NCBI GenBank assembly: GCA_002840015.1
Contig: PGZE01000044.1
Coordinates: forward strand, 1 to 36,114
From: Gammaproteobacteria bacterium HGW-Gammaproteobacteria-2
GTDB taxonomy: Bacteria; Pseudomonadota; Gammaproteobacteria; Xanthomonadales; Xanthomonadaceae
Direction of reading: 5' to 3'
DNA length: 36,114 nucleotides
A program made the position numbers and the translations under genes. Below are positions 7,373-16,973 of the stretch, piece by piece (the stretch's first letter is position 1; each line of letters begins with the position of its first letter). Below the pieces are notes generated by a model. That model worked only from the letters and a program-made list of their open reading frames with translations. It was not told where the DNA came from and ran no database searches.

Positions 7373-8223
7373 CACCAAGTGCCAGAGGCCTTGCCGCTCT
7401 CGTGGGTACCGTGCCCTCGCTGCCAGCGGTATTTTTGCGCTTGACGGCGGTGGTTGACGACCCGCGCAGCGCCATCCGCGATATGGAAGAAGTGGTCTAC
7501 GAAGACCCGGCGCTCGCCGGCCGCTTGTTGCGTCTGGCCAACAGCGCCTATTTCGGTTTTCCCGGCCATGTGGACTCGCTGTCGCGTGCCATCACGCTGG
7601 TCGGTACCCGGCAGTTGCGCGATCTGGCATTGGCAACCAGCGTGCTCGATCTGTTCGTTGGGGTGTCCTCGGAGATGGTCAGCATGCGCTCGTTCTGGCG
7701 GCACAGTGTGTCAACAGGACTGATTGCCCGTGCGCTGGCCACCTGGCGGCGCGAAGCCAATGCCGAGCAATTCTTTGTCGCCGGTCTGCTGCACGATATT
7801 GGCCGTCTGGTGTTGTTGCTCAAGGCAAGCGAGTCGATGGTGCAGGCGTTGCAGCGCTCGCGCAACAACGATGTGTTGCTGCATGTCGTCGAGCGCGACA
7901 TCCTGGGTTTCGACCATGCGACGGTTGGCAATGAGTTGTTGCAGCAGTGGAATCTGCCGCCCGCGATCTGTGCGGCGGTGGGTTATCACCATATGCCGAT
8001 GCGGGCGGGTGCCAATATCCCCACGGCGGCGCTGGTGCATGTGGCCGATGTGATGGCCAATGCCATTGCGCTTGGCAGCAGCGGCATGGACGCAGTGCCG
8101 CCGCTTGACGCCGGGGCATGGGCGGCATTGGGGCTTCCGGTCAGCGTGGTCAAGCCCTCACTCAATCTGGTGCGGCAGCAGTTGTCCGACACCATGGCAA
8201 TCATGCTGGGAGAGGACGGGTGA
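7369..8223 (+). CDS. HDOD domain signalling protein
   Basis: The 284-residue protein matches the HDOD pattern: VPSLPAVFLRLTAVVDDP, DPALAGRLLRLANSAYFG, SLSRAITLVGTRQLRDLAL, AGLLHDIGRLVLL and GFDHATVGNELLQQWNLP. HDOD domains are HD-superfamily folds that usually lack the phosphodiesterase metal set and act as regulatory scaffolds. The HDIGR and H-A-T-V-G residues are seen here. It overlaps the preceding gene by 4 bases. The next gene lies in the same reading frame, separated by its TGA and only 18 bases, so HDOD protein and kinase are likely partners. Confidence 0.88.
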   Translation: MTPSARGLAALVGTVPSLPAVFLRLTAVVDDPRSAIRDMEEVVYEDPALAGRLLRLANSAYFGFPGHVDSLSRAITLVGTRQLRDLALATSVLDLFVGVSSEMVSMRSFWRHSVSTGLIARALATWRREANAEQFFVAGLLHDIGRLVLLLKASESMVQALQRSRNNDVLLHVVERDILGFDHATVGNELLQQWNLPPAICAAVGYHHMPMRAGANIPTAALVHVADVMANAIALGSSGMDAVPPLDAGAWAALGLPVSVVKPSLNLVRQQLSDTMAIMLGEDG

Positions 8224-8241
8224 GCGAGCCCACTCCGGTGT

Positions 8242-10206
8242 ATGCAGGCGGGAATCAAAGGTGCGACGTTCGAGGACGAACTGCTGGCCGCCACCCGCCA
8301 GCACATTGCACGCCTGTTCGCTTTCGATGCGATGGACATTGTGCTGGTTGATGAAAGCAGCGGTGGCTTCGAGTTTGCCGATAGCGACACCCAGCAAAGC
8401 GTCAGGGCGTTGAAACAGGAGCTGGATCGCCGTGTGGACGATGGGCATTTTGCCTGGGCATTACGGCAGACACGGGCTGTGGTGTTGCCCACGCTGGCTG
8501 GCAAAGGCACCTTGCTGCTGTGTGCCTTGGGCACCCGCAATCGGGTGCGCGGCATGTTCGCCGGCTTGTATGTTGCTGGTGCAGCCGGCCTGTCGGAAAC
8601 CAAGCTCAACCTGCTGTTACTGATTTTGTCGGGCGTTGCCAATGTGTTGGAGTCCACCGCGCTCTACCGCCTGATCAAGCAGCAGAATGTCGAACTGGAG
8701 GAGCGCGTGGTGTTGCGCACTCGCGAGTTGGAGGTGGCCCGCCGTGAAGCCGATGCCGCCAATCACGCGAAAAGTGCTTTTCTGGCCAACATGAGCCATG
8801 AGATTCGAACGCCATTGACCGCGATCATCGGCTATGCAGAGTTGCTTGCCAGTGGTGTGGTTCCGGCACAACAACGGCAGTCGGCGATCAACACGATTGC
8901 TGGCGCCGGCCGGCACCTGCTGGAGTTGGTCAGTGCCGTGCTCGACATGTCCAAAGTGGAGTCCGGTCAATTGCTGGCCGAATCAATTGCGCTGGATTTG
9001 CCGAAACTGATTGCCGATGTGGCGGGCATCGTGACCCCGCAAATGCAGGCAAAAGGGATTGATTTTGCGCTCGAGTGCATCGCGCCGATGCCGGGCATGA
9101 TCGAGAGCGATCCGTTACGGCTGCGGCAGATCCTGCTCAACTTGTTGGGTAACGCGATCAAGTTCACCGATCAGGGCGTGGTTGGGCTGCGTGTGCGCGT
9201 CAATGAGAATGGCGACCGGCTGGTTTTTGAGGTGAGCGACAGCGGCATCGGCATCAGTGCCGAGCAGGCGCAGGCATTGTTCCAGCCATTCGCGCAAGCC
9301 GATGCATCGGTTTCGCGACGGTTCGGTGGCACCGGCCTTGGCTTGTATCTGTCACGGCAGTTCGCCGAGCGCTTGGGTGGCACGCTGGAGCTTGATCCTG
9401 AATACCATGCCGGCGCCCTGTTTCGGGTGACGATCCCGCTGCGCCGGGTTGCCGAGCATGGCGATTTGCCGGTGCCAGCAACTGGCATTGCGCCTGGCCC
9501 ATTGCGCGGCAACGTGCTGTTGGCAGACGATACCGCCGAGTTGCGCGACCTGGTTGCCCTGTACATCAGCAGCATCGCCCCGGATGTGCGCGTGGTGAGT
9601 GTGGAGAACGGCGCGCGCGCTGTGGAACGCGCCTTGATCGATGATTTCGACCTGATCGTGATGGATTTGCAGATGCCGGAAATGGACGGTTTTTCGGCGG
9701 CGCAGCTATTGCGTGCTTCGGGTTATCGCGGGCCGATGATCGCGCTGACTGCCAACGCGCTGAGCGAGGATCGCGACCGCTGTCTGGCCGCCGGTTTCGA
9801 CGCATTCATCACCAAACCGATCGATGCCAGAGTGTTGGGGGATGCGTTGCATACGTGCTTGTCGGACACTGGCGCGGTTAACGACACCCTTGCCTGGGCT
9901 GACATGCCAGAACTCACGGCACTCAAGCTGCGGTTTGTTGACTCTCTGGCTGCGCGATGCGATGCAATGGATGCAGCTTCGGCGCTGGGCGATTGGCACG
10001 GTGTGGCTGGTATCGCTCATCAACTCAAGGGCTCGGGTGGCAACTTTGGCTTCCCGGAATTGACCGAATGTGCCGGTATGCTGGAGCAGGCTGCGCGCGG
10101 TGGTGATGTGCCAACGGCCGTACGCCTGCTGGCCGCGTTGGGTACCATGATCGAATCGATAGTCGATGATGCCGGTATGGCGTCGGCAAGGGATGGATGC
10201 GTATGA
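8242..10206 (+). CDS. Cytoplasmic hybrid histidine kinase (GAF-like, HisKA, HATPase, REC, Hpt)
   Basis: A 654-residue phosphorelay sensor with no membrane segment. Residues 1-145 look like a GAF-type sensor (MDIVLVDESSGGFEF). A coiled coil follows (LEERVVLRTRELEVARREAD). HisKA has SHEIRTPL with the phosphorylated His186. The HATPase domain has LLNLLGNAIKFTD, DSGIGIS and FGGTGLGLYLS. A receiver has Asp475 in VMDLQMPEMDG, with the ALTAN and ITKPID switch residues. A C-terminal Hpt domain has His593 in IAHQLKGSGGNFG. Phosphate could thus pass His186-Asp475-His593 and on to the receiver encoded next, whose ATG overlaps this stop. The ATG at 8242 has a poor ribosome site; translation may depend on coupling to the HDOD gene upstream. 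Confidence 0.9.
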   Translation: MQAGIKGATFEDELLAATRQHIARLFAFDAMDIVLVDESSGGFEFADSDTQQSVRALKQELDRRVDDGHFAWALRQTRAVVLPTLAGKGTLLLCALGTRNRVRGMFAGLYVAGAAGLSETKLNLLLLILSGVANVLESTALYRLIKQQNVELEERVVLRTRELEVARREADAANHAKSAFLANMSHEIRTPLTAIIGYAELLASGVVPAQQRQSAINTIAGAGRHLLELVSAVLDMSKVESGQLLAESIALDLPKLIADVAGIVTPQMQAKGIDFALECIAPMPGMIESDPLRLRQILLNLLGNAIKFTDQGVVGLRVRVNENGDRLVFEVSDSGIGISAEQAQALFQPFAQADASVSRRFGGTGLGLYLSRQFAERLGGTLELDPEYHAGALFRVTIPLRRVAEHGDLPVPATGIAPGPLRGNVLLADDTAELRDLVALYISSIAPDVRVVSVENGARAVERALIDDFDLIVMDLQMPEMDGFSAAQLLRASGYRGPMIALTANALSEDRDRCLAAGFDAFITKPIDARVLGDALHTCLSDTGAVNDTLAWADMPELTALKLRFVDSLAARCDAMDAASALGDWHGVAGIAHQLKGSGGNFGFPELTECAGMLEQAARGGDVPTAVRLLAALGTMIESIVDDAGMASARDGCV

Positions 10207-10613
10207 GTTCTGCACGACCCGACCACGCCAAGCTGCGTGTGCTGATCGTCGATGATGATGCGATGAGCCGCGATTATCTGCGCACGGTGTTGCGTGCCTT
10301 GCATTGCGCTGAAATCACCGATGCCACGAACGGTGCCAGTGCAACGCAGGCCTTGGCGCGCAGCCATGCCGAGTTGGTGTTTCTCGATATTGATCTAGCC
10401 GGCGGCAATGGCATCGATCTGATCGCGCCGATCCTTGCCGAGCAACCCAACGCTTTCATCGTGATGCTCAGTGCGCACAGTACGCTCGACAACATCAAGG
10501 CATCCACCGCACAGGGCGCACGCGGCTTTATCGTCAAGCCGTTTACCGCGGCCAAGATTCAGCAGGTGCTGGCCAATGCCGCGTCGCATTTTGCCAAGCT
10601 GGGCAAGCGCTAA
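10203..10613 (+). CDS. Single-domain response regulator (REC only)
   Basis: A 136-residue CheY-like receiver: LRVLIVDDDAMSRDYLR with the acidic pocket, FLDIDLAGGNG with phospho-acceptor Asp62, VMLSAHSTLDN and the conserved Lys in FIVKPFTAAKI. There is no output domain. The start at 10203 overlaps the kinase stop (ATGA). It is the natural final acceptor from the Hpt domain of that kinase, and as a stand-alone receiver it probably acts by protein-protein contact. It ends the plus-strand unit and converges on argH. Confidence 0.88.
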   Translation: MSSARPDHAKLRVLIVDDDAMSRDYLRTVLRALHCAEITDATNGASATQALARSHAELVFLDIDLAGGNGIDLIAPILAEQPNAFIVMLSAHSTLDNIKASTAQGARGFIVKPFTAAKIQQVLANAASHFAKLGKR

Positions 10614-10663
10614 GGGATGCCGAGGCGCGGGTTGGCCAGGCCTGCCTGCTGCCGGCAGGTCGC

Positions 10664-10780
10664 CCACAGGGTGTCTACATGGAGCGTTCACCGCTTTCGT
10701 GGGAGCGCGCCCCAGATCAAGTCTGGGGCAGGCTCTGCGCGCGAAGCGCTTTCGCCAGTTCGTTCGCCGGCAGGCCGGCG
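10664..10780. repeat. Dispersed ~115-base repeat with internal hairpin, copy 1
   Basis: This segment between the response regulator and argH matches 32957-33068 in inverted orientation with few differences. Shared landmarks are GAGCGTTCACCGCTTTCGTG, GATCAAGTCTGGGGCAGGCT and TTCGCCAGTTCGTTCGCCGG. The core GCCCCAGA-TCAAG-TCTGGGGC is a perfect hairpin on both strands. Between two converging operons it could act as a bidirectional transcription barrier, though it has no U-tract. Confidence 0.75.
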
Positions 10781-10799
10781 CGGGCGTTCACAACGCCGG

Positions 10800-12092
10800 T
10801 CAACCGAGGGCCGCCAGACGCGCAGCCAATGCATCCAGCCGCAGGTCGGCACAAGCACCCGGTGAGGTGCGCGCGGCAAGACTGGCATCGGGGTCGGCGC
10901 CGGCAGCAGGCAGCGGTTGTTCGGCGGCCTGGCGATAGGCATCGCGAAACGGCACGCCCTGTTGCGCCAGTTCGATGGCGCGGTCGGTGGCGTACATGCC
11001 CGGTTCCAGCGCGTCGCGCATGCGCTGGGTATCCCACTGCACCCCTTGCAGCAGGCCCGGCAGCAGCGCCAACGCATCGAGGCCGTGTGCAAACGCGCGC
11101 AGCAGCGGGCCCTTGCTGAATTGCAGGTCGCGGTGATAACCCGAGGGCAGCGACAGCAATTGCTCCACCTCGCTGCGCGCACCGGCGACCACCGCATAGC
11201 TGGCGCGCAGTAGTTCGATCAGATCCGGGTTGCGCTTGTTTGGCATTAGCGATGAGCCGGTGGCGTACTGCGCCGGCAGCCGCACGAAGCCGTATTCCTG
11301 GCTGGTGAACAGGCTCAGATCCCACGCCAGTCGGCGCAGATCGAGCAGCGCCTGCGCCAACGCCGCCAGCGCCTGCAACTCGAACTTGCCGCGCGAGAGT
11401 TGGGCATAGATCGGGTTGATCTGGGTCCGTGAAAACCCCAGTTCAGCGCTGCTGCCATCGCGATCCAGCGCCAGCGATACGCCGTAACCGGCGGCAGTGC
11501 CAAGCGGGTTGGCATCCACCCATTGCGCACTGGCTGCGGTGAGCGCGGCATTGTCGATGAAGGCTTCAGCCCAGGCTGCCCACCACATGCCGGCGGAACT
11601 GACCATGGCGCGCTGCATGTGGGTGTAGCCGGGCATCGCTACCCCGGCATCCGCACGGGCGCGGGTCAGGGCAACGTCGGCAATTGCCTTGCATGAGTGC
11701 TGCAGTGTCGCCATTGCATCGCGCAGATACAGGCGCAATGCCACCAACACCTGATCGTTGCGGCTGCGGCCGGTGTGGATCTTGCGCCCGACATCACCCA
11801 GGCGCTCGATCAGGCGCGACTCGATGGCCGAGTGCATGTCCTCGAAGCGCTCATCGAGCACAAAACGCCCGGCTTGCCAATCTGCGGCCAATACGTCGAG
11901 CTCTGCGCACAGCGCGCTGCATTCGTCAGCGGCCAACACGCCGATGCGCTGCAAGCCATTGGCATGAGCGCGACTTGCGCGAATATCGTAGGCCAGCAGT
12001 TGCCGGTCCAGACGCACATCCTCGCCGGCGAGAAAGCGCTGGATGCGTTCATCGATGCGGGTGCCGGGTTTTTGCCAGAGCAACTCGCTCAT
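10800..12092 (-). CDS. argH: Argininosuccinate lyase
   Basis: This is the last step of arginine synthesis: argininosuccinate is split into arginine and fumarate. The 430-residue cytoplasmic enzyme shows the fumarase/aspartase superfamily blocks: [24 protein letters not shown] and the signature [12 protein letters not shown], in which the usual QK is [15 protein letters not shown] and [10 protein letters not shown] are also typical. The C-terminal part is shortened and Ala-rich compared with E. coli ArgH (about 457 residues). The start codon overlaps the argC stop (ATGA), so the genes are translationally coupled. It is the final gene of the arginine operon visible here. Confidence 0.94.
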   Translation of the reverse strand: MSELLWQKPGTRIDERIQRFLAGEDVRLDRQLLAYDIRASRAHANGLQRIGVLAADECSALCAELDVLAADWQAGRFVLDERFEDMHSAIESRLIERLGDVGRKIHTGRSRNDQVLVALRLYLRDAMATLQHSCKAIADVALTRARADAGVAMPGYTHMQRAMVSSAGMWWAAWAEAFIDNAALTAASAQWVDANPLGTAAGYGVSLALDRDGSSAELGFSRTQINPIYAQLSRGKFELQALAALAQALLDLRRLAWDLSLFTSQEYGFVRLPAQYATGSSLMPNKRNPDLIELLRASYAVVAGARSEVEQLLSLPSGYHRDLQFSKGPLLRAFAHGLDALALLPGLLQGVQWDTQRMRDALEPGMYATDRAIELAQQGVPFRDAYRQAAEQPLPAAGADPDASLAARTSPGACADLRLDALAARLAALG

Positions 12093-13039
12093 AACGGGAT
12101 TCCCATGGTTTCGGGCAGACCGAAGGCCAGATTGAGGTTTTGCAGCGCTTGCGTGGCAGCGCCCTTGAGCAGGTTGTCGAGGGTGGTCACCACCACCAAC
12201 CGGCGGCCATCAGCCGACAGCGTAAAGCCGCCGATTTCGACGTGGTGCCTGCCGGCGATGGCACTCACCCACGGCGCATCTTTCATCACCCGCAGCAGTG
12301 GTTCGTCGGTGTAGGCCTGAAGATAGCGCAGCAACACGGCATCGGCATCGAATGTCTCGCCAAGGTGCAGGTTGGCGGTGATGCTCAGCCCGCGAAAGTG
12401 CGGCGCCACATGCGGCATGAACTCGACCGGATGCGCCAGCTGTCGGCTGACTTCGTGCTCGTGCAGGTGGCCGGTGAGCGCGTAGGGCATCAGGTTGTCG
12501 CGCAGCTTTTCCGGATTGTTGCGATCCGATGGCGTGGTGCCGGCGCCTGAATAACCCGATACGCCAAAGCATTGCACCGGCCCGTCCAACACCGCAAGCA
12601 TCGGCGCGATCGCCAGTTGCATCGCGGTGGCATAGCAACCCGGGTTGCTGATCCGGCGCGCCGTCGCTGCGCCTTGGCGCGAGCGCTCGGGCAGACCGTA
12701 ATGCCAGCCGTCATCGAAACGGTAATCGGCCGACAGATCGATCACCACGGTGGCCGGGGCCTGCTGATCGAGCGCGGCTACAAACGGTGCCGCCAGGCCA
12801 TTGGGCAGCGCTAGAATCAGCGCATCCATGCCTTGCTGTGCGGCTAGCGCGGCGTCGAAGTCGACGTAATTCAGATCGCCGGAATAACTGGCTTCGTGCG
12901 CGGCCAGGGGTTCGCCAGCGCGCTCGCGCGAGGACACGAACCCGATCGCGAAACGCGGATGGGCGGCGAGCAAGCCGATCAACTCGCTGCCGACATGGCC
13001 GCGCGCGCCGACGATGCCTATTTGATACGGCTTGCTCAT
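12089..13039 (-). CDS. argC: N-acetyl-gamma-glutamyl-phosphate reductase
   Basis: NADPH-dependent reduction of N-acetylglutamyl phosphate to the semialdehyde. The N-terminal Rossmann motif is [14 protein letters not shown]. The catalytic Cys lies in [10 protein letters not shown], with [13 protein letters not shown] just after it. Later blocks are [13 protein letters not shown] and the C-terminal [16 protein letters not shown]. The protein has 316 residues from ATG 13039, which has AAGGG about 6 bases upstream. ATG 13045 is an alternative that overlaps the preceding stop as ATGA. It lies between the kinase/synthase gene and argH in the same operon and is tightly coupled to both. Confidence 0.94.
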   Translation of the reverse strand: MSKPYQIGIVGARGHVGSELIGLLAAHPRFAIGFVSSRERAGEPLAAHEASYSGDLNYVDFDAALAAQQGMDALILALPNGLAAPFVAALDQQAPATVVIDLSADYRFDDGWHYGLPERSRQGAATARRISNPGCYATAMQLAIAPMLAVLDGPVQCFGVSGYSGAGTTPSDRNNPEKLRDNLMPYALTGHLHEHEVSRQLAHPVEFMPHVAPHFRGLSITANLHLGETFDADAVLLRYLQAYTDEPLLRVMKDAPWVSAIAGRHHVEIGGFTLSADGRRLVVVTTLDNLLKGAATQALQNLNLAFGLPETMGIPL

Positions 13040-13041
13040 GT

Positions 13042-14349
13042 TCATCCCTTCAATGTCGCCGGGCGGTTGCGGCAATGATCGATGGCAAAACGCACATCGT
13101 CAAACTCGTGCAGGCCATACCAATAGACGTTCCACTTGTCGCCCTTGAGGCAACCATCGGACTCGCTGGCATAAAAATCGTTAATTGCATTGCCGGGGCG
13201 CGCGCGCCAGAACATCTGCGGGTTCTCGGCCTTCATCACCAGCCACGCGGCGCGGCCAAGACCCTCGCCCTGGGCGTCGTCGCTGACCGCGAACTTGTCG
13301 AGGTGGGTGATGCCATTCTCACGGGTCAGCACCATCGCCGCACGGTAATGCTCACTGACGTAGATGCGCCAGGGTTTGGTGCGTTCAAAGTAGTCCGGTG
13401 CCAGTTTGCGGCCGAAGCCCGATTCGATCAGCTTGCCCAGGCGCGCCAGATCGAGTCGCTTCCAACTGCTGTAGCGGCGGATTTTTTCACCGCGCCTAAC
13501 CAGAGTGCCCGAGCCCCGATGGGTGAACAGCTCCTTGGCCAGTTCGTCGGGGCGGGTGATGGATACCGACGATGAAGGCGGCAATGCCATCAGCAGGTCG
13601 TGGATCTGCGTGATCTTCACGCGCATGCCCGAGTGCAACCACGGCTGCGCCATCAGATCGTCGTATTCGGTGCTCAGATTGATCGAGTCGATCATGCGCT
13701 CCTCGCCATCGAGCAGGCCGCCGGTGCCGGTAAGAAAGACGATCTTGTACGGTTGCAGATTCTTGACCAGATCGTTGGCCGCCCAGTCGGCATTGACGTT
13801 GAGGATCTGGCCGGATGCAGTTTCGCCCAACGATGCGATCACCGGAATCGAGCGCACCTTGAGCGCCGCATGGATGCCTTCGGTATGTACTTGCGTGACT
13901 TTGCCGACCAGACCGTACTTGCGCCGGCCCAGAAACGCACACTCGAACACCCCGGTTTGCAGCGAGGTGGCGCGCACGCCGGCTGCCTGCAAGGCCTCGA
14001 CCAGACGCAGGTTTTCGCGTTGCAGCACGCGGCGAACCACCGCCAAGCCTTCGCCGCTGGTGACGCGCAGGCCGTCGACAGTGTGCTTTTCGATGCCGGC
14101 CTTGCCCATGTCTACATCGAGTTGCGGGCCGGCGCCGTGGATCACCACCGGGGTCAGCCCAACCTGCTGCAAAAAGGCGAGTGAGCTGACCAGCGAATCG
14201 AGTTCATCGCGCAAGATCGCGCCGCCGACCTTGACCACCGCAAAACGTGCGGCATCCAGTTGTGAGAAGCGCTTGAGGTATTGCTGGATTTCCTTGGCGC
14301 TGGCCATGTTGGACAGCAGGCGGACGATGGTGGGGCGAAGATCGTTCAT
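13042..14349 (-). CDS. argB: Bifunctional N-acetylglutamate kinase / N-acetylglutamate synthase
   Basis: One 435-residue protein supplies the first two steps of arginine synthesis. Residues up to about 280 are an amino-acid kinase domain: [39 protein letters not shown] and [16 protein letters not shown]. The remainder is a GNAT-type acetyltransferase: [28 protein letters not shown] as acetyl-CoA loop, and [10 protein letters not shown] at the end. This fused NAGS-K architecture is known from Xanthomonas and resembles vertebrate NAGS. Start ATG 14349 lies 11 bases after the argE' stop. The longer frame from 14421 would overlap argE'. It overlaps the alternative argC start. Confidence 0.92.
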   Translation of the reverse strand: MNDLRPTIVRLLSNMASAKEIQQYLKRFSQLDAARFAVVKVGGAILRDELDSLVSSLAFLQQVGLTPVVIHGAGPQLDVDMGKAGIEKHTVDGLRVTSGEGLAVVRRVLQRENLRLVEALQAAGVRATSLQTGVFECAFLGRRKYGLVGKVTQVHTEGIHAALKVRSIPVIASLGETASGQILNVNADWAANDLVKNLQPYKIVFLTGTGGLLDGEERMIDSINLSTEYDDLMAQPWLHSGMRVKITQIHDLLMALPPSSSVSITRPDELAKELFTHRGSGTLVRRGEKIRRYSSWKRLDLARLGKLIESGFGRKLAPDYFERTKPWRIYVSEHYRAAMVLTRENGITHLDKFAVSDDAQGEGLGRAAWLVMKAENPQMFWRARPGNAINDFYASESDGCLKGDKWNVYWYGLHEFDDVRFAIDHCRNRPATLKG

Positions 14350-14360
14350 GGCGTGGCAGC

Positions 14361-15446
14361 TCAGGCAATGATGCGGGCGACCGCATCGGCATAGGTTTGC
14401 AATTGATCCAGCGCTACCCATTCGTCGGCGCTGTGGGCCTGGGCAATATCGCCCGGGCCGTACACCATCGCGGTGAGGCCGGCAGCAGAGAACAGCGAGG
14501 CTTCGGTCCAGAAGTCCACCGCGTTGCCAATCGGCAGTTCCAGTTCGTCGGCCAGATCGCGTGCCAGCAATCGACGCTGTTCGGCGCTGGCGATATCGCC
14601 GGCCGGCAACGGCGGCCCGGCAAACGTGGCCTGGTACAACTCCAGCGCCGGCTCGGCGGCCAGCGCACGAAAAACGGCATGCAGTTCATCAATCCCTTGC
14701 GAAGGCAGCGGCCTGAAGCCAAATCGCAACTCCGCCTCCGGTGCGATCATGTTGGCCTTGATGCCGCCTTCGATACGGCCGATGTTGAAACGCAGGCCGG
14801 TGAGACCGCCAAAACGCGCGTGCGCCTGTGCATTGACGTAATCCAGTGCGGCCACGCTCCAGCGTGCGGCCTGATGCAGAGCATTGGCGTCCATCGCTTC
14901 GCTACCCGAGGCATGCCCGGCGCGGCCGCGAAAACGCATCTGCACCGACGCGATGCCGCGATGTGCGAGCACTGCCTCGCAGCGGGTCGGTTCGGCCACC
15001 AACGCGGCATCGAATTGCCCGCCATGGGCCTTGAGAAAGCCCGCGATGCAGCGCGCGTCGTTGGCTTCTTCGTCGGAACTGAACAAGAACGCGGCATCGC
15101 CGCTGGTGTGCGCGGCTGCACTCAGCAATCCGGCCGCCGCGCCCTTGATGTCGCAGGCACCCAGCCCGATGGCGCGATCTTCGCTCACCCGCAGGCGATG
15201 CGGATCGGCGCTCCAGTGCGGCGAGTCCGGAACCGTGTCGATATGCACGTTGAACAGCCGCCGCGGATTGCCGCGCACCGCCAGCAGTGCCACCGCACCG
15301 GCACCAAAATCGGTCAGTTCAAAACGAAAGCTCGGCAACTGCGCCTGCAGGTAATCGAAGATGCCACCGCTGCCGATTTTGCGCGGCGGATTACGTGTGT
15401 CGAAGGCGACCAGGTGTTCGAGGTGTTGGAGGATGGTGGGGAGCAT
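14361..15446 (-). CDS. argE: M20 deacetylase, probable N-acetyl-L-citrulline deacetylase (ArgE')
   Basis: The 361-residue zinc peptidase-family enzyme removes the acetyl group. Next to an acetylornithine carbamoyltransferase the expected substrate is N-acetylcitrulline. Metal and catalytic residues are seen in [25 protein letters not shown] and SSDEEANDA, with a dimerisation domain inserted ([20 protein letters not shown]). ATG 15446 has no ribosome site of its own. Upstream lies a 19-codon frame with an AGAGGT site whose TGA ends 3 bases before this ATG (15450-15509), so argE' may depend on translational coupling. The gene follows argG after a repeat-filled 198-base junction. Confidence 0.88.
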   Translation of the reverse strand: MLPTILQHLEHLVAFDTRNPPRKIGSGGIFDYLQAQLPSFRFELTDFGAGAVALLAVRGNPRRLFNVHIDTVPDSPHWSADPHRLRVSEDRAIGLGACDIKGAAAGLLSAAAHTSGDAAFLFSSDEEANDARCIAGFLKAHGGQFDAALVAEPTRCEAVLAHRGIASVQMRFRGRAGHASGSEAMDANALHQAARWSVAALDYVNAQAHARFGGLTGLRFNIGRIEGGIKANMIAPEAELRFGFRPLPSQGIDELHAVFRALAAEPALELYQATFAGPPLPAGDIASAEQRRLLARDLADELELPIGNAVDFWTEASLFSAAGLTAMVYGPGDIAQAHSADEWVALDQLQTYADAVARIIA

Positions 15447-15449
15447 GGG

Positions 15450-15509
15450 TCAGTTTCCGGGACTCGGGACTGGGGAATCGGGACTTGGAAAGGCGAGGAG
15501 CAAGAGCAT
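15450..15509 (-). CDS. 19-codon frame abutting argE', made of octamer repeat
   Basis: On the minus strand, AGAGGT, 5 bases, then ATG (15509) opens a frame reading MLLLLAFPSPDSPVPSPGN and stopping at TGA (15452-15450), three bases before the argE' ATG. The 5' part matches the start region of argG (AGAGGTCTGCCATG against AGAGGTCTCTCATG), and the rest is the GGGACTCG array read in one frame. It may be a remnant of an earlier argE' start or an argG start copied with the array, and it could serve to load ribosomes for argE'. There is no sign of a functional peptide. Confidence 0.35.
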   Translation of the reverse strand: MLLLLAFPSPDSPVPSPGN

Positions 15510-15710
15510 GAGAGACCTCTGGTGTTGGGTAGGTCGGATCAAGCCCCAACGGGGCGGATCCGACAGCAATGACGTAGTGATTTGTCCGTCGGTGGAGTGC
15601 GCAGCAATTCATGTCGGCTCCGGCGCTTCGCGCCTTGAGCCGGCCTACGGACGCGATGCTTTTGACTCTCCCCGAGCCCCGAGTCCCGAGTCCCCAGTCC
15701 CCGCTTCATT
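15456..15710. repeat. Inverted pair of GGGACTCG octamer arrays around the argG-argE' junction
   Basis: The left array (about 15459-15486) reads GGGACTCGGGACTGGGG and continues with a degenerate unit. The right array (about 15672-15707) carries the complement: CCCGAGTCCCGAGTCCCCAG. They could pair to enclose the whole junction. Inside are two further inverted repeats, GTCGGATC/GATCCGAC (near 15530-15563) and GGCTC/GAGCC (near 15613-15640), both of dispersed intergenic type. The right array is translated as the C-terminal tail of ArgG. Confidence 0.7.
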
Positions 15711-16973
15711 CACCTGCGCCCACAGGGTAGAACTCATCCCGTACAGCTTGATGAAACCCTCGGCCTCGGCCACGCCCCAGTCAGCCGATTGCGCGTAGGT
15801 TGCGCCCTTGGCGTTGAGGATGTGCGGCGAGCGCACGGCCACCGCATCGACCCTGCCGCCGTGGGTGAGCAAGGTCACCTCGCCATTGACACAGCGCTGG
15901 CTCGAGCGCAGGAACGCTTCGAGGTCGGATTTCAATGGATCGTGGAAAAAGCCTTCGTAGACCAGTTCCACCCACTGCCGCGCGACGTTGGGCTTGAAGC
16001 GGTTCTGTTGTTTGCTGAGCACGGCTTCTTCCAGCGCGCGGTGGGCGCAGAGCAACGCGATCAAACCGGGCGCCTCGTACACGATGCGACCCTTGAGGCC
16101 GATGGTGGTGTCGCCGGTGTAGACGCCGCGGCCGACACCGTAGCGGGCAAACGCGCTGTTCAAGCGTGCCAGCAACTGTGCGCCGGGCAGGCGTTCGCCA
16201 TCGAGCGATACCGCTTCGCCGTGCTCGAATCCCACGCACACCTGCAATGCCGCGGACGGCCATTGCGCCGGTGGCGCGCACCAGCCGACCGCGCCTTCGC
16301 CCGGCGTTTGCCAATGATCGATTTCGCCGCCCGACATGGTCAGGCCGAGCAAGTTTTCGTTGATGGTGTACTGCTGCTGCTTGCTGCGCACGCCGAAACC
16401 GCGTTCTTCCAGGTATCGCTGCTCGTAGGCGCGTACCTGGGTGTGTTCCTTCTGGATCTCGCGGATCGGCGCCAAGATGCTGTAATCGCCGCTGGCCTTC
16501 ACCGCCAGATCGAAGCGCACCTGATCGTTGCCCATGCCGGTACAGCCGTGCGCGATCGCGCGCGTGCCCAGTTCAGCGGCGCGCTTTAGCGCCGCATCGA
16601 CGATCAGGTAGCGATCCGAGACCAGCAACGGGTACTGGCCCTGATAGCCTTCGCCGGCCATCACGAACGGCACCACGAAACCGTCCCAGATCGCCGGCCC
16701 GCCATCGACGGTGACGTGACTGGCCACGCCCAACTCGGCTGCACGCTGTTCGATGAACGCGCGCTCGGCGGCATCCACCCCGCCGGTGTCGGCAAACACC
16801 GTGTGTACTTCCCAGCCCTGCTCCTTGAGGTAGGGCACGCAGAAGCTGGTGTCGAGGCCGCCGGAGAAGGCGAGGACGACTTTGTTGGAGCCGGGACTCG
16901 CGACTTGGGATCCAGTGAGGCCGGGACTCGGGACTGGGGACTGGGGACTCGAAGAAGCAGATGGTGTGGACAT
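15645..16973 (-). CDS. argG: Argininosuccinate synthase with repeat-encoded tails
   Basis: Condenses citrulline and aspartate to argininosuccinate using ATP. The N-type PP-loop is [42 protein letters not shown] and YTINENLLG are as in Xanthomonas ArgG. The protein has 442 residues, about 40 more than that family. The extra residues are at both ends: the first 28 or so ([13 protein letters not shown], then SQVASPGS) and the last 18 or so ([18 protein letters not shown]) are translations of GGGACTCG arrays. ATG 16973 has AGAGGT 5 bases upstream, and no in-frame ATG lies between it and the PP-loop, so the N-tail is probably really made. Confidence 0.92.
   Translation of the reverse strand: MSTPSASSSPQSPVPSPGLTGSQVASPGSNKVVLAFSGGLDTSFCVPYLKEQGWEVHTVFADTGGVDAAERAFIEQRAAELGVASHVTVDGGPAIWDGFVVPFVMAGEGYQGQYPLLVSDRYLIVDAALKRAAELGTRAIAHGCTGMGNDQVRFDLAVKASGDYSILAPIREIQKEHTQVRAYEQRYLEERGFGVRSKQQQYTINENLLGLTMSGGEIDHWQTPGEGAVGWCAPPAQWPSAALQVCVGFEHGEAVSLDGERLPGAQLLARLNSAFARYGVGRGVYTGDTTIGLKGRIVYEAPGLIALLCAHRALEEAVLSKQQNRFKPNVARQWVELVYEGFFHDPLKSDLEAFLRSSQRCVNGEVTLLTHGGRVDAVAVRSPHILNAKGATYAQSADWGVAEAEGFIKLYGMSSTLWAQVNEAGTGDSGLGARGESKASRP

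Noticed and set aside
14397-15572. 391-residue open frame antisense to argE'
   Set aside because: Shadow of the real gene; no motif, and the composition is typical of an antisense frame.
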